Shown one piece after another: positions 34,201 through 41,603 of a DNA stretch of 64,000 bases. This DNA is from Acrocarpospora pleiomorpha. GTDB lineage: Bacteria > Actinomycetota > Actinomycetes > Streptosporangiales > Streptosporangiaceae. Each line of letters begins with the position of its first letter. Positions within the stretch are counted from its first letter, which is position 1. Position numbers and translations under genes: made by a program. The stretch spans positions 1 through 64,000 of the forward strand of contig NZ_BLAF01000062.1 in assembly GCF_009687885.1 (NCBI RefSeq), in the 5' to 3' direction. Below the pieces are notes generated by a model, which was given only the letters and a program-made list of their open reading frames with translations, did no database searches and was not told where the DNA came from.

Positions 34201-34694
34201 CGCGTGACCTGCTCCGCCAGCGTAACGGCGCGGAGATCCTGGTCGCCGGGGTGAAGGTGGCGACCCAGACGCCCGCCGTGCGGTCCGGGCAGCGAGTCAT
34301 CTTCACGACGCTGGACGACTCCACCGGGCCGGTCGATCTGACCTTCTTCGAGTCGGTGCAGGGGCATACCGCGTCCACGGTCTTCGGGTCGTGGCTGCTG
34401 GTCGCGCGGGGGGTGGTGCGGCGCACGGGGGCGCGGGGGATCTCGATGCGGGCCGTGCACTGCTGGAATCTGACCGATCTCGACCGGCTCTGGCGTGCTC
34501 AGGGCATTCAGGCGGTGCATACCGTCCTGGCGGAAAGGCCGGGGTCGGGAGACGGGGTCGGGGGGCGCCAGATCAGATATGAGAACGGGTATCGGCTCTC
34601 GCCGTACGCGGATATCGGGCCTACGGCGGGGGTCAAGGAGCCGCCGCGGGTGTTGTGGCACGCCAGCATGGGCAGCTCAGGCCCCACACCCTGA
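31239..34694 (+). CDS. dnaE2: Error-prone DNA polymerase III alpha subunit DnaE2
   Basis: This 1151-residue C-family polymerase carries an N-terminal PHP domain (HLHVASAYSLRYGSAF), the palm domain with catalytic aspartates in GLPDIDVDVE (about residues 392-401), and the fingers region including FHEQVLRI and GFCKAHAAAFA. Helix-hairpin-helix (AIKGISEAEVDRMVAGRPY) and OB-fold (ILVAGVKVATQTPAVRSGQ) modules follow. It lacks the C-terminal extension of replicative DnaE1, and its length fits DnaE2. With ImuA' and ImuB it performs mutagenic translesion synthesis, but neither imu gene is in this window. Two LexA boxes lie upstream of its operon. Confidence 0.95.
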   Translation: MGTFHPSFCHLHVASAYSLRYGSAFPDALVKRAAEHGMDMLAVTDRDGLYGAIKHVQACYRAGIAPIVGVDLAVEDEETRIVVLARSDGWGDLCRLITAAHHAGERGAPFVTPAMLAESGRLTVLLGPDSDVGRAMAARRDGQAAALLTTWRSLVPNLAVELVDRYGYRDATTATRLLALADSLGVPAVLTNAVRHLDPADYQIGNVLDAARKLVPLHGRHIQPSSHAYLKNGAEMARVAARICGGDQGRMLRLLAETRRTAEASALDPFEIVPLLNQRHPILHLPEVGMDPVPFLRHRCQDGLHERGLHRSREARQRLDDELRIIEKKSLSGYFVAVAGITDMIRSHGIRCAIRGSGAGSLVNYLIRIGEVNPLEHGLLMERFLAEGRIGLPDIDVDVESARRLDCYRLILERYGTERVACVSMMETYRARSAIRDVGAAMGLPPHEIDAIAKAFPHVRARQIRAALDDLPELRGSGLNDRALETVFRLAERLDGLPRHIALHPCGVLIGNSGLGGRTPIERSFLDFPMSQFDKDDVEEAGLLKLDVLGVRMQSAMAYAVSEVRRVDGEELALEEVPRDDVATYDMICASRTLGCFQIESPGQRELVAKLEPRTMHDLIVDISLFRPGPVNSDMVTPFLESRHGFRTAHYPHQDLRESLRETHGVVVFHEQVLRIVDAMTGCGLSEAEKIRRTLSSPDGRRKVRAWWELRVRPEFDAETVEKVWQILDAFGAFGFCKAHAAAFAVPTYQSAWLKRHHTAAFFAGVLTHEPGMYPNRVILDEARQCGVHILPLDINHSDREWRVEKLTLNVRPEDLGPASPGDARASAVRAEEFGRGYGLRVPFSAIKGISEAEVDRMVAGRPYTSMADFWARARPSRPVAERIVEVGGFDAVHGLRPGEPRWRPGRLTRRDLIAQVGALERASRSGVSALAVQLPMGFAERITPGELPEMTEAEAVEAELAVLGMDVSRHVIGFHDELLDAIGVVRARDLLRQRNGAEILVAGVKVATQTPAVRSGQRVIFTTLDDSTGPVDLTFFESVQGHTASTVFGSWLLVARGVVRRTGARGISMRAVHCWNLTDLDRLWRAQGIQAVHTVLAERPGSGDGVGGRQIRYENGYRLSPYADIGPTAGVKEPPRVLWHASMGSSGPTP

Positions 34695-34857
34695 CAGCTC
34701 GCGGTGGCTGATCACGCTGGACCTGGAACAAGATGGGTAGCTGGCTGGCGGCTCGTCGGATCGGCGCGATCGCGAACACGTCTGGGGACACCCGACAGGG
34801 GCAGGCCGTCTCTCACCTTTTCGGCGTGTTTCAGTGCCTCCGGGTCTTTCAGGCCAT

Positions 34858-34921
34858 CGCTCTCGGCGCCGGTGCGGCGAGGACCGCCACCCGCGTGAAC
34901 GGCGCCGGATAACGGCGAGCG
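34858..34921 (-). repeat. 64-bp intergenic repeat, copy A (inverted)
   Basis: Read on the minus strand this copy matches copy C (36595-36658) at 56 of 64 positions with no gaps. It lies just beyond the 3' end of the DUF4328 gene in the 240-bp convergent gap after dnaE2. I see nothing else in that gap. Confidence 0.65.
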
Positions 34922-34934
34922 GCTTGGCTCATGC

Positions 34935-35576
34935 TTAGGCGATTTTCCTGGTGGAACCTGCGGTTCGCCGGAACTGTGCCATGGGGGAGGGTGTGTGGCT
35001 GACCGCGCGGGATTTGACGCGGCTGGTGGTTATTTCGCGGACGGTGGTGGCGCAGAGCAGCGCGGCGAGGGTGATCATCGCCAGTTCGGATGGGCCGAGG
35101 CCGGTCAGGCCGGCGGAGCCGGGGAGGTGGATCAGGAGGATCCACAGGACGATCAGCCAGCTGGTCCACCAGGTGGTGAGCAGGGTCAGCCAGCGGGTGC
35201 GGCCCTGGCGGTCGGTGTGCTGCCAGGCCCAGTCGGCGAGGAGCGGGGGGATGATCAGGTTGACGCCGGGCAGGAGCCAGGCGGCCAGCACGGAGGTCGC
35301 GGACGAGTTGGGGCGGGCCCGGCGGAGCCAGACCAGGTAGGTCGCGGCGGCGATCAGGGCAGTGGCGACGACGATCATCATGAGGATGGCGAACACCGTG
35401 ACCGCGCCGACCACCTCGGCGGCCCCCGGCGCGTTCGGGTCGCCGCCGAACGAGGCGAGCTGCTGGGCCAGGCGGTGACCGCGGGTCTCCTCGAAGATGA
35501 CCAGTGCCGTGGTGGCGGTGATCTGTGCGGTGAGGGCGGCGTAGACCCCGGTCGCGGCTCTTTGAAGCGAGCGCAT
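34935..35576 (-). CDS. DUF4328-like membrane protein
   Basis: This 213-residue protein has four or five membrane segments: ALTAQITATTALVIF, AVTVFAILMMIVVATALIAA, WLTLLTTWWTSWLIVLWILL and LAMITLAALLCATTVREI. The region WLRRARPNSSATSVLAAWLL then PGVNLIIPPLLADWAW matches the DUF4328 pattern. ATG 35576 has GGGGGAG six bases upstream; an in-frame start at 35594 is weaker. The function is unknown, and its neighbours give no clue. Confidence 0.75.
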   Translation of the reverse strand: MRSLQRAATGVYAALTAQITATTALVIFEETRGHRLAQQLASFGGDPNAPGAAEVVGAVTVFAILMMIVVATALIAAATYLVWLRRARPNSSATSVLAAWLLPGVNLIIPPLLADWAWQHTDRQGRTRWLTLLTTWWTSWLIVLWILLIHLPGSAGLTGLGPSELAMITLAALLCATTVREITTSRVKSRAVSHTPSPMAQFRRTAGSTRKIA

Positions 35577-35760
35577 GAATTCTCCCCCCGGCACGCGAGC
35601 TCATCCTCCGGTCGCAGCCGGTCACCGAGCACTTGCCTTACTTGTACTAACCAGAAACCCGTCCCACAGACAGCCGCATAGTCGCTGACCAGGCGACTCA
35701 CCGCCGCAGGCCGTCCAGATCACGACTTTCTGATTAATATCCCGGCAGAGCTCCCGCTAA

Positions 35761-36399
35761 TCAGGCCATGACACCGGACTCCCAGGCCCAAGCCGCGATC
35801 TCCACCCGATTTCGGGCGTCCAGTTTGATGAAAATACTGCTGAGATGCGTCTTTACCGTGGAAAGCGACACGAAAAGCTCCGCCGCGACCTCCTGGTTGG
35901 TACGCCCCCGGGCCACCAGACGCACGACGTCCAGCTCACGCTCGGTCAACGATTCGCCGGTGGTCCGGGGGGCGACCGGGCGGGACAGATGAGCCAGCAG
36001 GCGTACGGTCACAGACGGGGAAACCAGGGCGTCACCCGCCGCGGCGGCGCGGACCGCCTCGATCAGCAGGGCCGGGCCGCTGTCCTTCAGCAGAAATCCG
36101 CACGCACCCGCACGAAGCGCGCCATAGACGTATTCGTCCAGGTCGAACGTGGTCACGATGACCACACGCATCGGGTCGGGCACGCCGGGGCCCGCCAGGG
36201 CGCGGGTGACTTCGAGACCGTCAAGCTTGGGCATCCGGATGTCCAAAAGGCAGACGTCCGGCCGCAACCGCCGGGCTTCCTGCACCGCCGCCGCACCATC
36301 GGCGACCGCGGCGACCACCTCGATGTCCGGCTGGGCGTCGAGGATCATGGTAAAACCGGCACGGACGAGTTCCTGGTCATCGGCGATGAGCACCTTCAC
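35761..36399 (-). CDS. NarL/FixJ-family response regulator (orphan)
   Basis: This 212-residue regulator has a receiver domain with acidic pair ADDQ, phospho-acceptor Asp in VCLLDIRMPKLDG and Lys in GFLLKDSG. A LuxR-type helix-turn-helix follows (LTERELDVVRLVARGRTNQE then VAAELFVSLSTVKTHLSSI). No histidine kinase gene is adjacent on either side. The GTG at 36399 begins VKVLIADDQ, the family's usual start, though no strong ribosome site is visible. Confidence 0.93.
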   Translation of the reverse strand: MKVLIADDQELVRAGFTMILDAQPDIEVVAAVADGAAAVQEARRLRPDVCLLDIRMPKLDGLEVTRALAGPGVPDPMRVVIVTTFDLDEYVYGALRAGACGFLLKDSGPALLIEAVRAAAAGDALVSPSVTVRLLAHLSRPVAPRTTGESLTERELDVVRLVARGRTNQEVAAELFVSLSTVKTHLSSIFIKLDARNRVEIAAWAWESGVMA

Positions 36400-36529
36400 G
36401 CGAGGAATATACGGTCTGTCCGGTGATTCCCGCCTGACGGCCACCGCTGGGAACCTCTCTGAGCGGCTGGTGGCTCGGCGGACTCGTCGCGTGAGAGGTG
36501 GTCCATCGGGGCCCAGGGGTCGCCGGAGT

Positions 36530-36556
36530 CGCTCGCCGTTATCCGGTGTCGTTAAC
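36530..36556 (+). repeat. Intergenic repeat, partial copy B
   Basis: These 27 bases share CCGTTATCCGGTG and CGTTAAC with copy C, 65 bp downstream, differing at two positions. They lie in the ~410-bp gene-free gap between the response regulator and the LLM oxidoreductase. Confidence 0.55.
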
Positions 36557-36594
36557 TGCGGGGTCGCCCTGCTGCCCCAGCGCGCTCAACACGT

Positions 36595-36658
36595 CGCTCC
36601 CCGTTATCCGGTGCCGTTAACGCTGGTGGTGGTTCTCGCCACACCGGCGCCAAGAGCG
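36595..36658 (+). repeat. 64-bp intergenic repeat, copy C
   Basis: This copy aligns without gaps to the inverted copy A at 34858-34921 (56 of 64 identical). The shared core contains CCGTTATCCGG, GCCGTT and CACCGGCGCC. No coding capacity is conserved between copies. Confidence 0.65.
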
Positions 36659-36699
36659 GCGGCGGCATTCTGCTGCGTGTTCCTATCGGGGGTACCGCG

Positions 36700-36745
36700 T
36701 GTTATCTCGAGGACGAGGTCGTGGATCTTCGGGATTTGCCGGGTG
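36700..36745 (-). pseudogene. Duplicated 3'-end scrap of an LLM gene
   Basis: GAGGACGAGGTCG followed by GGAT at about 36707-36724 repeats the end of the intact LLM gene (36817-36834). On the minus strand it reads KIHDLVLE, parallel to GIRDLVLG at the true C-terminus. It looks like the last codons of a lost tandem paralogue or a short duplication. The sequence between 36745 and 36811 shows nothing else. Confidence 0.4.
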
Positions 36746-36811
36746 CCACTTCTGTTGGGTGGCGGCGAGGCATCTGCCCGTAAGTTGCGGATGCGGGGGT
36801 CTCGTCGCGTA

Positions 36812-37831
36812 TTAGCCGAGGACGAGGTCGCGGATGCCGGTGAGGGTGGGTTCGTCGTGGGGGCCCATGATGAGGAGGTTGGTGACGGGGCTTTTGCGCC
36901 ATAGGTCGAGGCGTTCGCGGATTCTGGGGAGGGGGCCGAGGAGGGAGATGCCGTCGGCCAGTTCGTCGGGGATGGCGTGGAAGGCCTCGTCGCGGCGGCC
37001 GGCCAGGTAGAGGGCCTGGATGTGTTCGGCGGCTTCGGCGTAGCCCATGCGGCCGATGATGTCGGCGTGGAAATTGCGTGATTTGGAGCCCATGCCGCCT
37101 ATGTAGAGGGTCAACATCATTTTTACCCCGTCGAGGGCGGCGCGGAGGTCGTCGGTGACGATGACGAGGACCATGGCGGCGATGTCGAAGCTGGGGGCGG
37201 CGTGTTCGAGGGAGGCGCCGTACATTGATTCGATCTTCTCGGGGAAGACGAAGAGGGGGAGCCAGCCCTGGGCGATTTCTGCGGATAAGGCGACGTTCTT
37301 TGGGCCCTCTGCGCCTAGGTAGATGGGGATGTCCGGGCGGAGTGGGTGGGTGATGAGTTTGAGGGGTTTGCCGAGGTTGGCGCCGCCTGGGTAGGGGAGC
37401 GGGTAGTGCGGGCCGTCGCTGGTCACGGGCTCGGCTCGGCGCCAGATCTTGCGCATGATCTCGACGTATTCGCGGGTGCGGGCCAGGGGCTGGGGGAAGG
37501 GCTGGCCGTACCAGCCTTCGACGACCTGCGGGCCGGAGGCGCCGATGCCGAGCAGGAGGCGGCCGCCGGTGAGATGGTCCAGGGTCATCGCGGTCATCGC
37601 GGTGGCCGCCGGGGTCCGGGCCGAGAGCTGGACCACGCTGGTGCCCAGTTTGATCCTGCTGGTGCGGGCGCCGTACCAGGCGAGGGGGGTGAAGGCGTCG
37701 CTGCCGTATGCCTCTGCGGTCCACACCGAGTCGTATCCCAGCCGTTCTGCGGTCTGGACGAGTTCGGTCGCGTCGGTCGCGTCCCGCTGCCAGTAGCCCA
37801 GATTCAGTCCCAGCCTCAGATCGTTCGCCAT
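36812..37831 (-). CDS. LLM-class F420-dependent oxidoreductase
   Basis: This 339-residue protein has the luciferase-like TIM barrel of F420-dependent oxidoreductases. Typical stretches are LGYDSVWTAEAYGSDAFTPL, LGTSVVQLSARTPAATAMTA and TGGRLLLGIGASGPQVVEGW, then EYVEIMRKIW and PIYLGAEGPKN. F420-using LLM enzymes hydride-reduce or oxidise diverse small molecules; the substrate here is unknown. The plus strand is very G-rich along this gene, so the coding strand is C-rich. A tandem 66-bp repeat array lies upstream. Confidence 0.9.
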   Translation of the reverse strand: MANDLRLGLNLGYWQRDATDATELVQTAERLGYDSVWTAEAYGSDAFTPLAWYGARTSRIKLGTSVVQLSARTPAATAMTAMTLDHLTGGRLLLGIGASGPQVVEGWYGQPFPQPLARTREYVEIMRKIWRRAEPVTSDGPHYPLPYPGGANLGKPLKLITHPLRPDIPIYLGAEGPKNVALSAEIAQGWLPLFVFPEKIESMYGASLEHAAPSFDIAAMVLVIVTDDLRAALDGVKMMLTLYIGGMGSKSRNFHADIIGRMGYAEAAEHIQALYLAGRRDEAFHAIPDELADGISLLGPLPRIRERLDLWRKSPVTNLLIMGPHDEPTLTGIRDLVLG

Positions 37832-37870
37832 GCCTGTTAGTAGAACACGTTCTATATTGGCGCGGCCAGA

Positions 37871-38094
37871 TTTTCGTGGGTCAGGGGTGGATACGCGCGG
37901 CGGCTGGTACGACCGACTAGCAGTTTTCGTGTCCCTCCTCGTGGGTCCGAGGGTTGTTATGTGCGGCGGCTGGTAGGGCTGACTAGCAGTTCTCGCGTCC
38001 CTTCTCGTGGGTTCGAGGGCGGTTGTGTGCGGCGGCTGGTAGGGCCGGCTAGCAGTTTTCGCGTTCCTTCTCGGGGGCTCGAGGCGGATATGCG
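37871..38094. repeat. 66-bp tandem repeat array, ~3.4 units
   Basis: GCGGCGGCTGG starts units at 37897, 37963 and 38029, exactly 66 bp apart, with a partial unit from 37871. Each unit also holds CTAGCAGTT, TCTCG-like and CGAGG blocks. The last unit contains the stop codon and final codons of the FadR-type regulator, so the array consists of repeated copies of that gene's 3' end. 66 bp is 22 codons, so the copies stay in frame as SPREGTRxLL-type peptides. Confidence 0.8.
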
Positions 38095-38786
38095 CGGGCC
38101 AGATGTTCGGTTACGGCAGTCACGGCGTCCGTCGGCGCGCCTGTGGTGATCGCGGTGTGGATGAGGCGGTGGTCGGTTTGCAGGTCGGCGGTGTGGCCCA
38201 AGCGGTGGACGGCTTCGACCGCGTACTGGTGGAGGGTGTTGCTGAGGGCTCGCATGATGGCCGAGTTGAGGGTGTTTCCGGCTCGGTCGGTGAGGGCGAT
38301 GTGGAAGGCCATGTCGTGGTGGACGAAGTCTTCCGGGGTGGTGGCGTTGTCCATGGCGGCGAGGGCGGCGGTCATGGCCGCGGTGGATTTGGCGGTGGAT
38401 TTGGCGGTGGATTCGGCGTCGTGGGGTATTCGGGCGGCCTGGGCCGCTGACCATTGCTCGATCATGAGCCGGGTGTCGATGACCTCGCGCATGGTCAGGC
38501 TGGACAGGCTGAGGTTGAGTCGGAGCAGGTCGGTGAGGGTGCCGTCCGGGTCGTAGGTGAGGATCGCGCCCGCGTTGGGTCCCCGGCCGACCTGGCACTC
38601 CACCAGCCCCAGAGTTTCCAGGACCCGAAACGCCTCACGCACCGAGGATCGGCTGACCTGCAGTTCTTCGGCCAGTTGCCGTTCGCCCGGGAGGCGGTCC
38701 CCCACGGTGAGACCCGATCTCGTGATCCGCCGCTCGATCTCGGCGAGAACCTGCTCAAAAGTTCGGGATCCGGTGAGTTTCGACAC
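38049..38786 (-). CDS. FadR/GntR-family regulator, probable repressor of lutABC
   Basis: This 245-residue regulator has a GntR winged helix (FEQVLAEIERRITRSGLTVG then DRLPGERQLAEELQVSRSSV) and a C-terminal FCD ligand-binding domain. FCD metal-ligand candidates are Asp and His in FVHHDMAFHIALTD, and His in TDHRLIHTAI. It is divergent from lutABC, and two identical-core operators lie between them, so it is probably a lactate-responsive LldR/LutR-type repressor. A short internal repeat STAKSTAKSTAA occurs near residue 150. The GTG at 38786 has GAGAGG six bases upstream. Its last codons are included in a 66-bp tandem array. Confidence 0.9.
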   Translation of the reverse strand: MSKLTGSRTFEQVLAEIERRITRSGLTVGDRLPGERQLAEELQVSRSSVREAFRVLETLGLVECQVGRGPNAGAILTYDPDGTLTDLLRLNLSLSSLTMREVIDTRLMIEQWSAAQAARIPHDAESTAKSTAKSTAAMTAALAAMDNATTPEDFVHHDMAFHIALTDRAGNTLNSAIMRALSNTLHQYAVEAVHRLGHTADLQTDHRLIHTAITTGAPTDAVTAVTEHLARAYPPRAPEKERENC

Positions 38787-38811
38787 TCTGGGCCTCTCGG
38801 GGGGATCGGTG

Positions 38812-38841
38812 TATGGTCTGACCATATTTGGTCTGACCATA
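38812..38841. promoter_or_regulatory. Two tandem FadR-type operators
   Basis: TATGGTC-T-GACCATA (38812-38826) is a perfect 15-bp palindrome. TTTGGTCTGACCATA (38827-38841) repeats its core TGGTCTGACCA directly after it, centres 15 bp apart. This fits TGGTnnnACCA-type sites of FCD regulators. The pair sits between the regulator and lutA and probably controls both. Confidence 0.78.
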
Positions 38842-38856
38842 CCTGCGGGAGCACCT

Positions 38857-39630
38857 GTGCGGGTCGCACTGTTCATCACCTGTGTCAACGACACCCTCTT
38901 CCCCGACACCGGCCGGGCGGTCGTCACCCTGCTGCGCCGTCTGGGGGTGGACGTGGAGTTTCCGCAAGCCCAAACGTGCTGCGGCCAGATGCATGTCAAC
39001 ACGGGCTATCCGGCCGAGGGGGTACGGCTCGCGCGGCATTTCACCGAGGTGTTCGCGGAGTACGACGCGGTGGTGACGCCGTCGGGATCGTGCACGGCGA
39101 TGATTCGCGAGCAGTATCCGCGGTTGGCGGCGGCTGCGGCGGGTTCGAAAGGCGGGCCGGTGGGTGGGGAGAGAGGTAGGGCATGGGGTGAGGTGGTTGA
39201 TGAGGTGGTGCCGAAGGTTTATGACCTTTCGGAGTTTTTGGTGGATGTGTTGGGGGTTACGGATGTGGGGGCCTATTTTCCGCATCGGGTGACTTATCAT
39301 CCGACGTGTCATTCGTTGCGGGGGTTGCATTTGGGGGATCGGCCGCGGCGGTTGTTGGAGGGGGTGCGAGGGTTGGAGTTGGTGGCGTTGCCGGGGGCGG
39401 AGGAGTGTTGTGGGTTCGGGGGGACGTTTGCGGTTAAGAATCGCGATATCTCGGCCGCTATGTGTGCGGATAAAGTGGGAAATGTCATGAAGACGGGGGC
39501 TGAAGTGCTCTGTGCTGCGGACAATTCTTGTTTGATGCATATCGGGGGGACGCTTCACCGGCAGAAGTCGGGGGTTCGGGTCATGCATCTGGCGGAGATC
39601 CTGGCGGCTACGGAGGGTGGGGCTCGATGA
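38857..39630 (+). CDS. lutA: L-lactate utilisation protein A (Fe-S, CCG domain)
   Basis: This 257-residue subunit of the LutABC L-lactate oxidising complex holds two CCG (cysteine-rich) domains: TCCGQMHVNTGYPAEG in the first and ECCGFGGTFAVK in the second, with YHPTCHSLRG between them. These cysteines bind an Fe-S centre similar to that of heterodisulfide reductase and glycolate oxidase subunits. The GTG at 38857 has GGGAGC in front. The middle has T- and G-ending codons (TTG, GGG, GTG) unlike the C-ending codons of lutC. It overlaps lutB by 4 nt. Confidence 0.93.
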   Translation: MRVALFITCVNDTLFPDTGRAVVTLLRRLGVDVEFPQAQTCCGQMHVNTGYPAEGVRLARHFTEVFAEYDAVVTPSGSCTAMIREQYPRLAAAAAGSKGGPVGGERGRAWGEVVDEVVPKVYDLSEFLVDVLGVTDVGAYFPHRVTYHPTCHSLRGLHLGDRPRRLLEGVRGLELVALPGAEECCGFGGTFAVKNRDISAAMCADKVGNVMKTGAEVLCAADNSCLMHIGGTLHRQKSGVRVMHLAEILAATEGGAR

Positions 39631-41021
39631 GTCAGACATTCGTGGGGATGCCGTCATTCCCGAAAAATGCCGCGAAAGCCGTACAAGACTCGCAGTTGAG
39701 GTTTAATCTTCGGAAGGCTACGCATACGATTCGGGGTAAACGTGCCGCCGTAGTCGGGGAGTTGCCGGATTGGGCGGAACTGCGGCAGGCGGGTAAGGCG
39801 ATCAAGGATCATACGCTTCGTAACCTTGAGGAGTATCTGCTGCAGTTGGAGGCGGCGGTTTCGGCTGCCGGTGGGACGGTGCACTGGGCCAAGGATGCCG
39901 AGGAAGCCAACCGTATCGTCGCCGACCTGGTCAAAGCTACCGGCGAGACCGAAGTCGTCAAGGTCAAGTCGATGGCGACGCAGGAGATCGGGCTCAATGA
40001 GGCACTCGAGGTGGAAGGCATCAAGGCCTATGAGACCGACCTCGCTGAGCTGATCGTGCAGCTTGGGGATGATTGGCCGTCACATATCCTGGTTCCGGCG
40101 ATTCATCGTAATCGAGCGGAGATCCGGGAGATTTTCCTGGAGCACATGGAGAAGGTGCCCCCGGGCCTCACCGATGAGCCAAGGGCCCTCGCCGAGGCGG
40201 CGCGACTGCATCTCCGGGAACGTTTCCTCCGCGCGAAAGTCGCGATTTCCGGCGCGAATTTCATGATCGCGGAGACAGGCACGCTCGTCGTCCTGGAATC
40301 CGAGGGTAATGGTCGTATGTGCCTGACCCTGCCGGAAACTCTGATCAGCGTCGTGGGGATAGAGAAGTTGCTCCCGACCTGGCGGGATCTGGAGGTCTTC
40401 CTGCAATTGTTGCCGCGCAGTTCTACGGGGGAACGGATGAATCCGTACACCTCAATGTGGACAGGTGCGGTCGAAGGGCAAGATTTCCACCTCGTTCTAC
40501 TCGACAACGGACGTACCGACGTGCTTGCCGACGAAGTCGGGCGGCAGGCTTTGCGGTGTATTCGTTGCTCGGCGTGCCTGAACGTCTGCCCGGTATACGA
40601 ACGGGCCGGTGGACACGCGTATGGATCCGTCTATCCCGGGCCGATCGGCGCGATTCTCACACCACAGCTGCGCGGCATGAACACCGAACTGGACCGATCG
40701 CTCCCGTTCGCGTCCTCTCTCTGCGGCGCCTGCTACGAGGTGTGCCCGGTCGCGATCGACATCCCAGCCGTACTCATCGATCTACGGGCAAAAGCCAAAC
40801 ATCCCCGCACCGAACGTATGGGCATGGCCGCCGCGGGCTGGGTCTTCAACCGTTCGGTACGGCTCGCGCGGGCTCAACGCTTCGGCGGACGTATGCGGAG
40901 ACTGGTCCCCAAACGGCTCCCCGGCCCCCTGTCGGCCTGGACCGACACCCGCGACCTTCCCGACATCCCCAAAGATTCCTTCCGCGCCTGGTGGAACCAG
41001 ACAGAAGGCGGCACCCGATGA
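39627..41021 (+). CDS. lutB: L-lactate utilisation protein B (ferredoxin-like)
   Basis: This 464-residue protein has an N-terminal LUD domain and two 4Fe-4S clusters, CIRCSACLNVCPVY and CGACYEVCPVAID. Both are needed to pass electrons from lactate to the respiratory chain. The length and motif order match LutB/YkgF. The ATG at 39627 overlaps the lutA stop, and its own stop overlaps the lutC start, so the three genes form one coupled operon. Codon use shifts from G/T-rich at the start to C-rich at the end. Confidence 0.95.
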   Translation: MSQTFVGMPSFPKNAAKAVQDSQLRFNLRKATHTIRGKRAAVVGELPDWAELRQAGKAIKDHTLRNLEEYLLQLEAAVSAAGGTVHWAKDAEEANRIVADLVKATGETEVVKVKSMATQEIGLNEALEVEGIKAYETDLAELIVQLGDDWPSHILVPAIHRNRAEIREIFLEHMEKVPPGLTDEPRALAEAARLHLRERFLRAKVAISGANFMIAETGTLVVLESEGNGRMCLTLPETLISVVGIEKLLPTWRDLEVFLQLLPRSSTGERMNPYTSMWTGAVEGQDFHLVLLDNGRTDVLADEVGRQALRCIRCSACLNVCPVYERAGGHAYGSVYPGPIGAILTPQLRGMNTELDRSLPFASSLCGACYEVCPVAIDIPAVLIDLRAKAKHPRTERMGMAAAGWVFNRSVRLARAQRFGGRMRRLVPKRLPGPLSAWTDTRDLPDIPKDSFRAWWNQTEGGTR

Positions 41022-41599
41022 CCTCACGCGACGTGATCCTCGCCCGGATCCGCTCCGCCGTCGCGAACGCCCCCGACGTGGAGATCCCCCGGAACTATCA
41101 AGGCACAGGAGCGCACAGAGAAGACATAGTCGAATATTTCGCCGAACGAGTCCGCGACTACCGCGCTGTGGTCCATACCGTCAACGCGGCAGAAGTGCCC
41201 GACGCCCTCCGCGCCGCGCTGACCAGACGAGCAGCCGAACAGGTCGTCGTCCCCGAAGGATTCCCTGCCGACTGGCTCGCTGAATCGACGATCGAGGATC
41301 TGACGACCGCGGACGCTGTGGTCACCACCTGCGCCGTCGCGATCGCCGAAACCGGGACGATCGTGCTCGACGCGGGCGCCGGCATGGGCCGCCGAGCCCT
41401 CACTCTCGTCCCCGACTATCACCTGTGCGTCGTCCGCGCGGACCAGATCGTCCCCGGCGTGCCCGACGCTCTCGCCCGACTCGACCCGGCACGCCCCCTG
41501 ACCTGGATCAGCGGCCCTTCCGCGACCAGCGACATCGAACTCAACCGCGTCGAAGGCGTGCACGGCCCCCGAACACTTGAGGTGATCATCTCGATCTGA
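41018..41599 (+). CDS. lutC: L-lactate utilisation protein C (LUD domain)
   Basis: This 193-residue LUD-domain protein completes the LutABC complex. Conserved stretches are TTADAVVTTCAVAIAETGTI, LDAGAGMGRRALTLVPDYH and WISGPSATSDIELNRVEGVH, then GPRTLEVIIS, the family's typical C-terminus. The ATG overlaps the lutB stop (ATGA). Confidence 0.94.
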   Translation: MTSRDVILARIRSAVANAPDVEIPRNYQGTGAHREDIVEYFAERVRDYRAVVHTVNAAEVPDALRAALTRRAAEQVVVPEGFPADWLAESTIEDLTTADAVVTTCAVAIAETGTIVLDAGAGMGRRALTLVPDYHLCVVRADQIVPGVPDALARLDPARPLTWISGPSATSDIELNRVEGVHGPRTLEVIISI

Positions 41600-41603
41600 C
41601 GCC

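Noticed and set aside
37871..38094. CRISPR array from the regular 66-bp units
   Set aside because: Units are contiguous with no unique spacers, and no cas genes are present; it is a coding-end tandem duplication.
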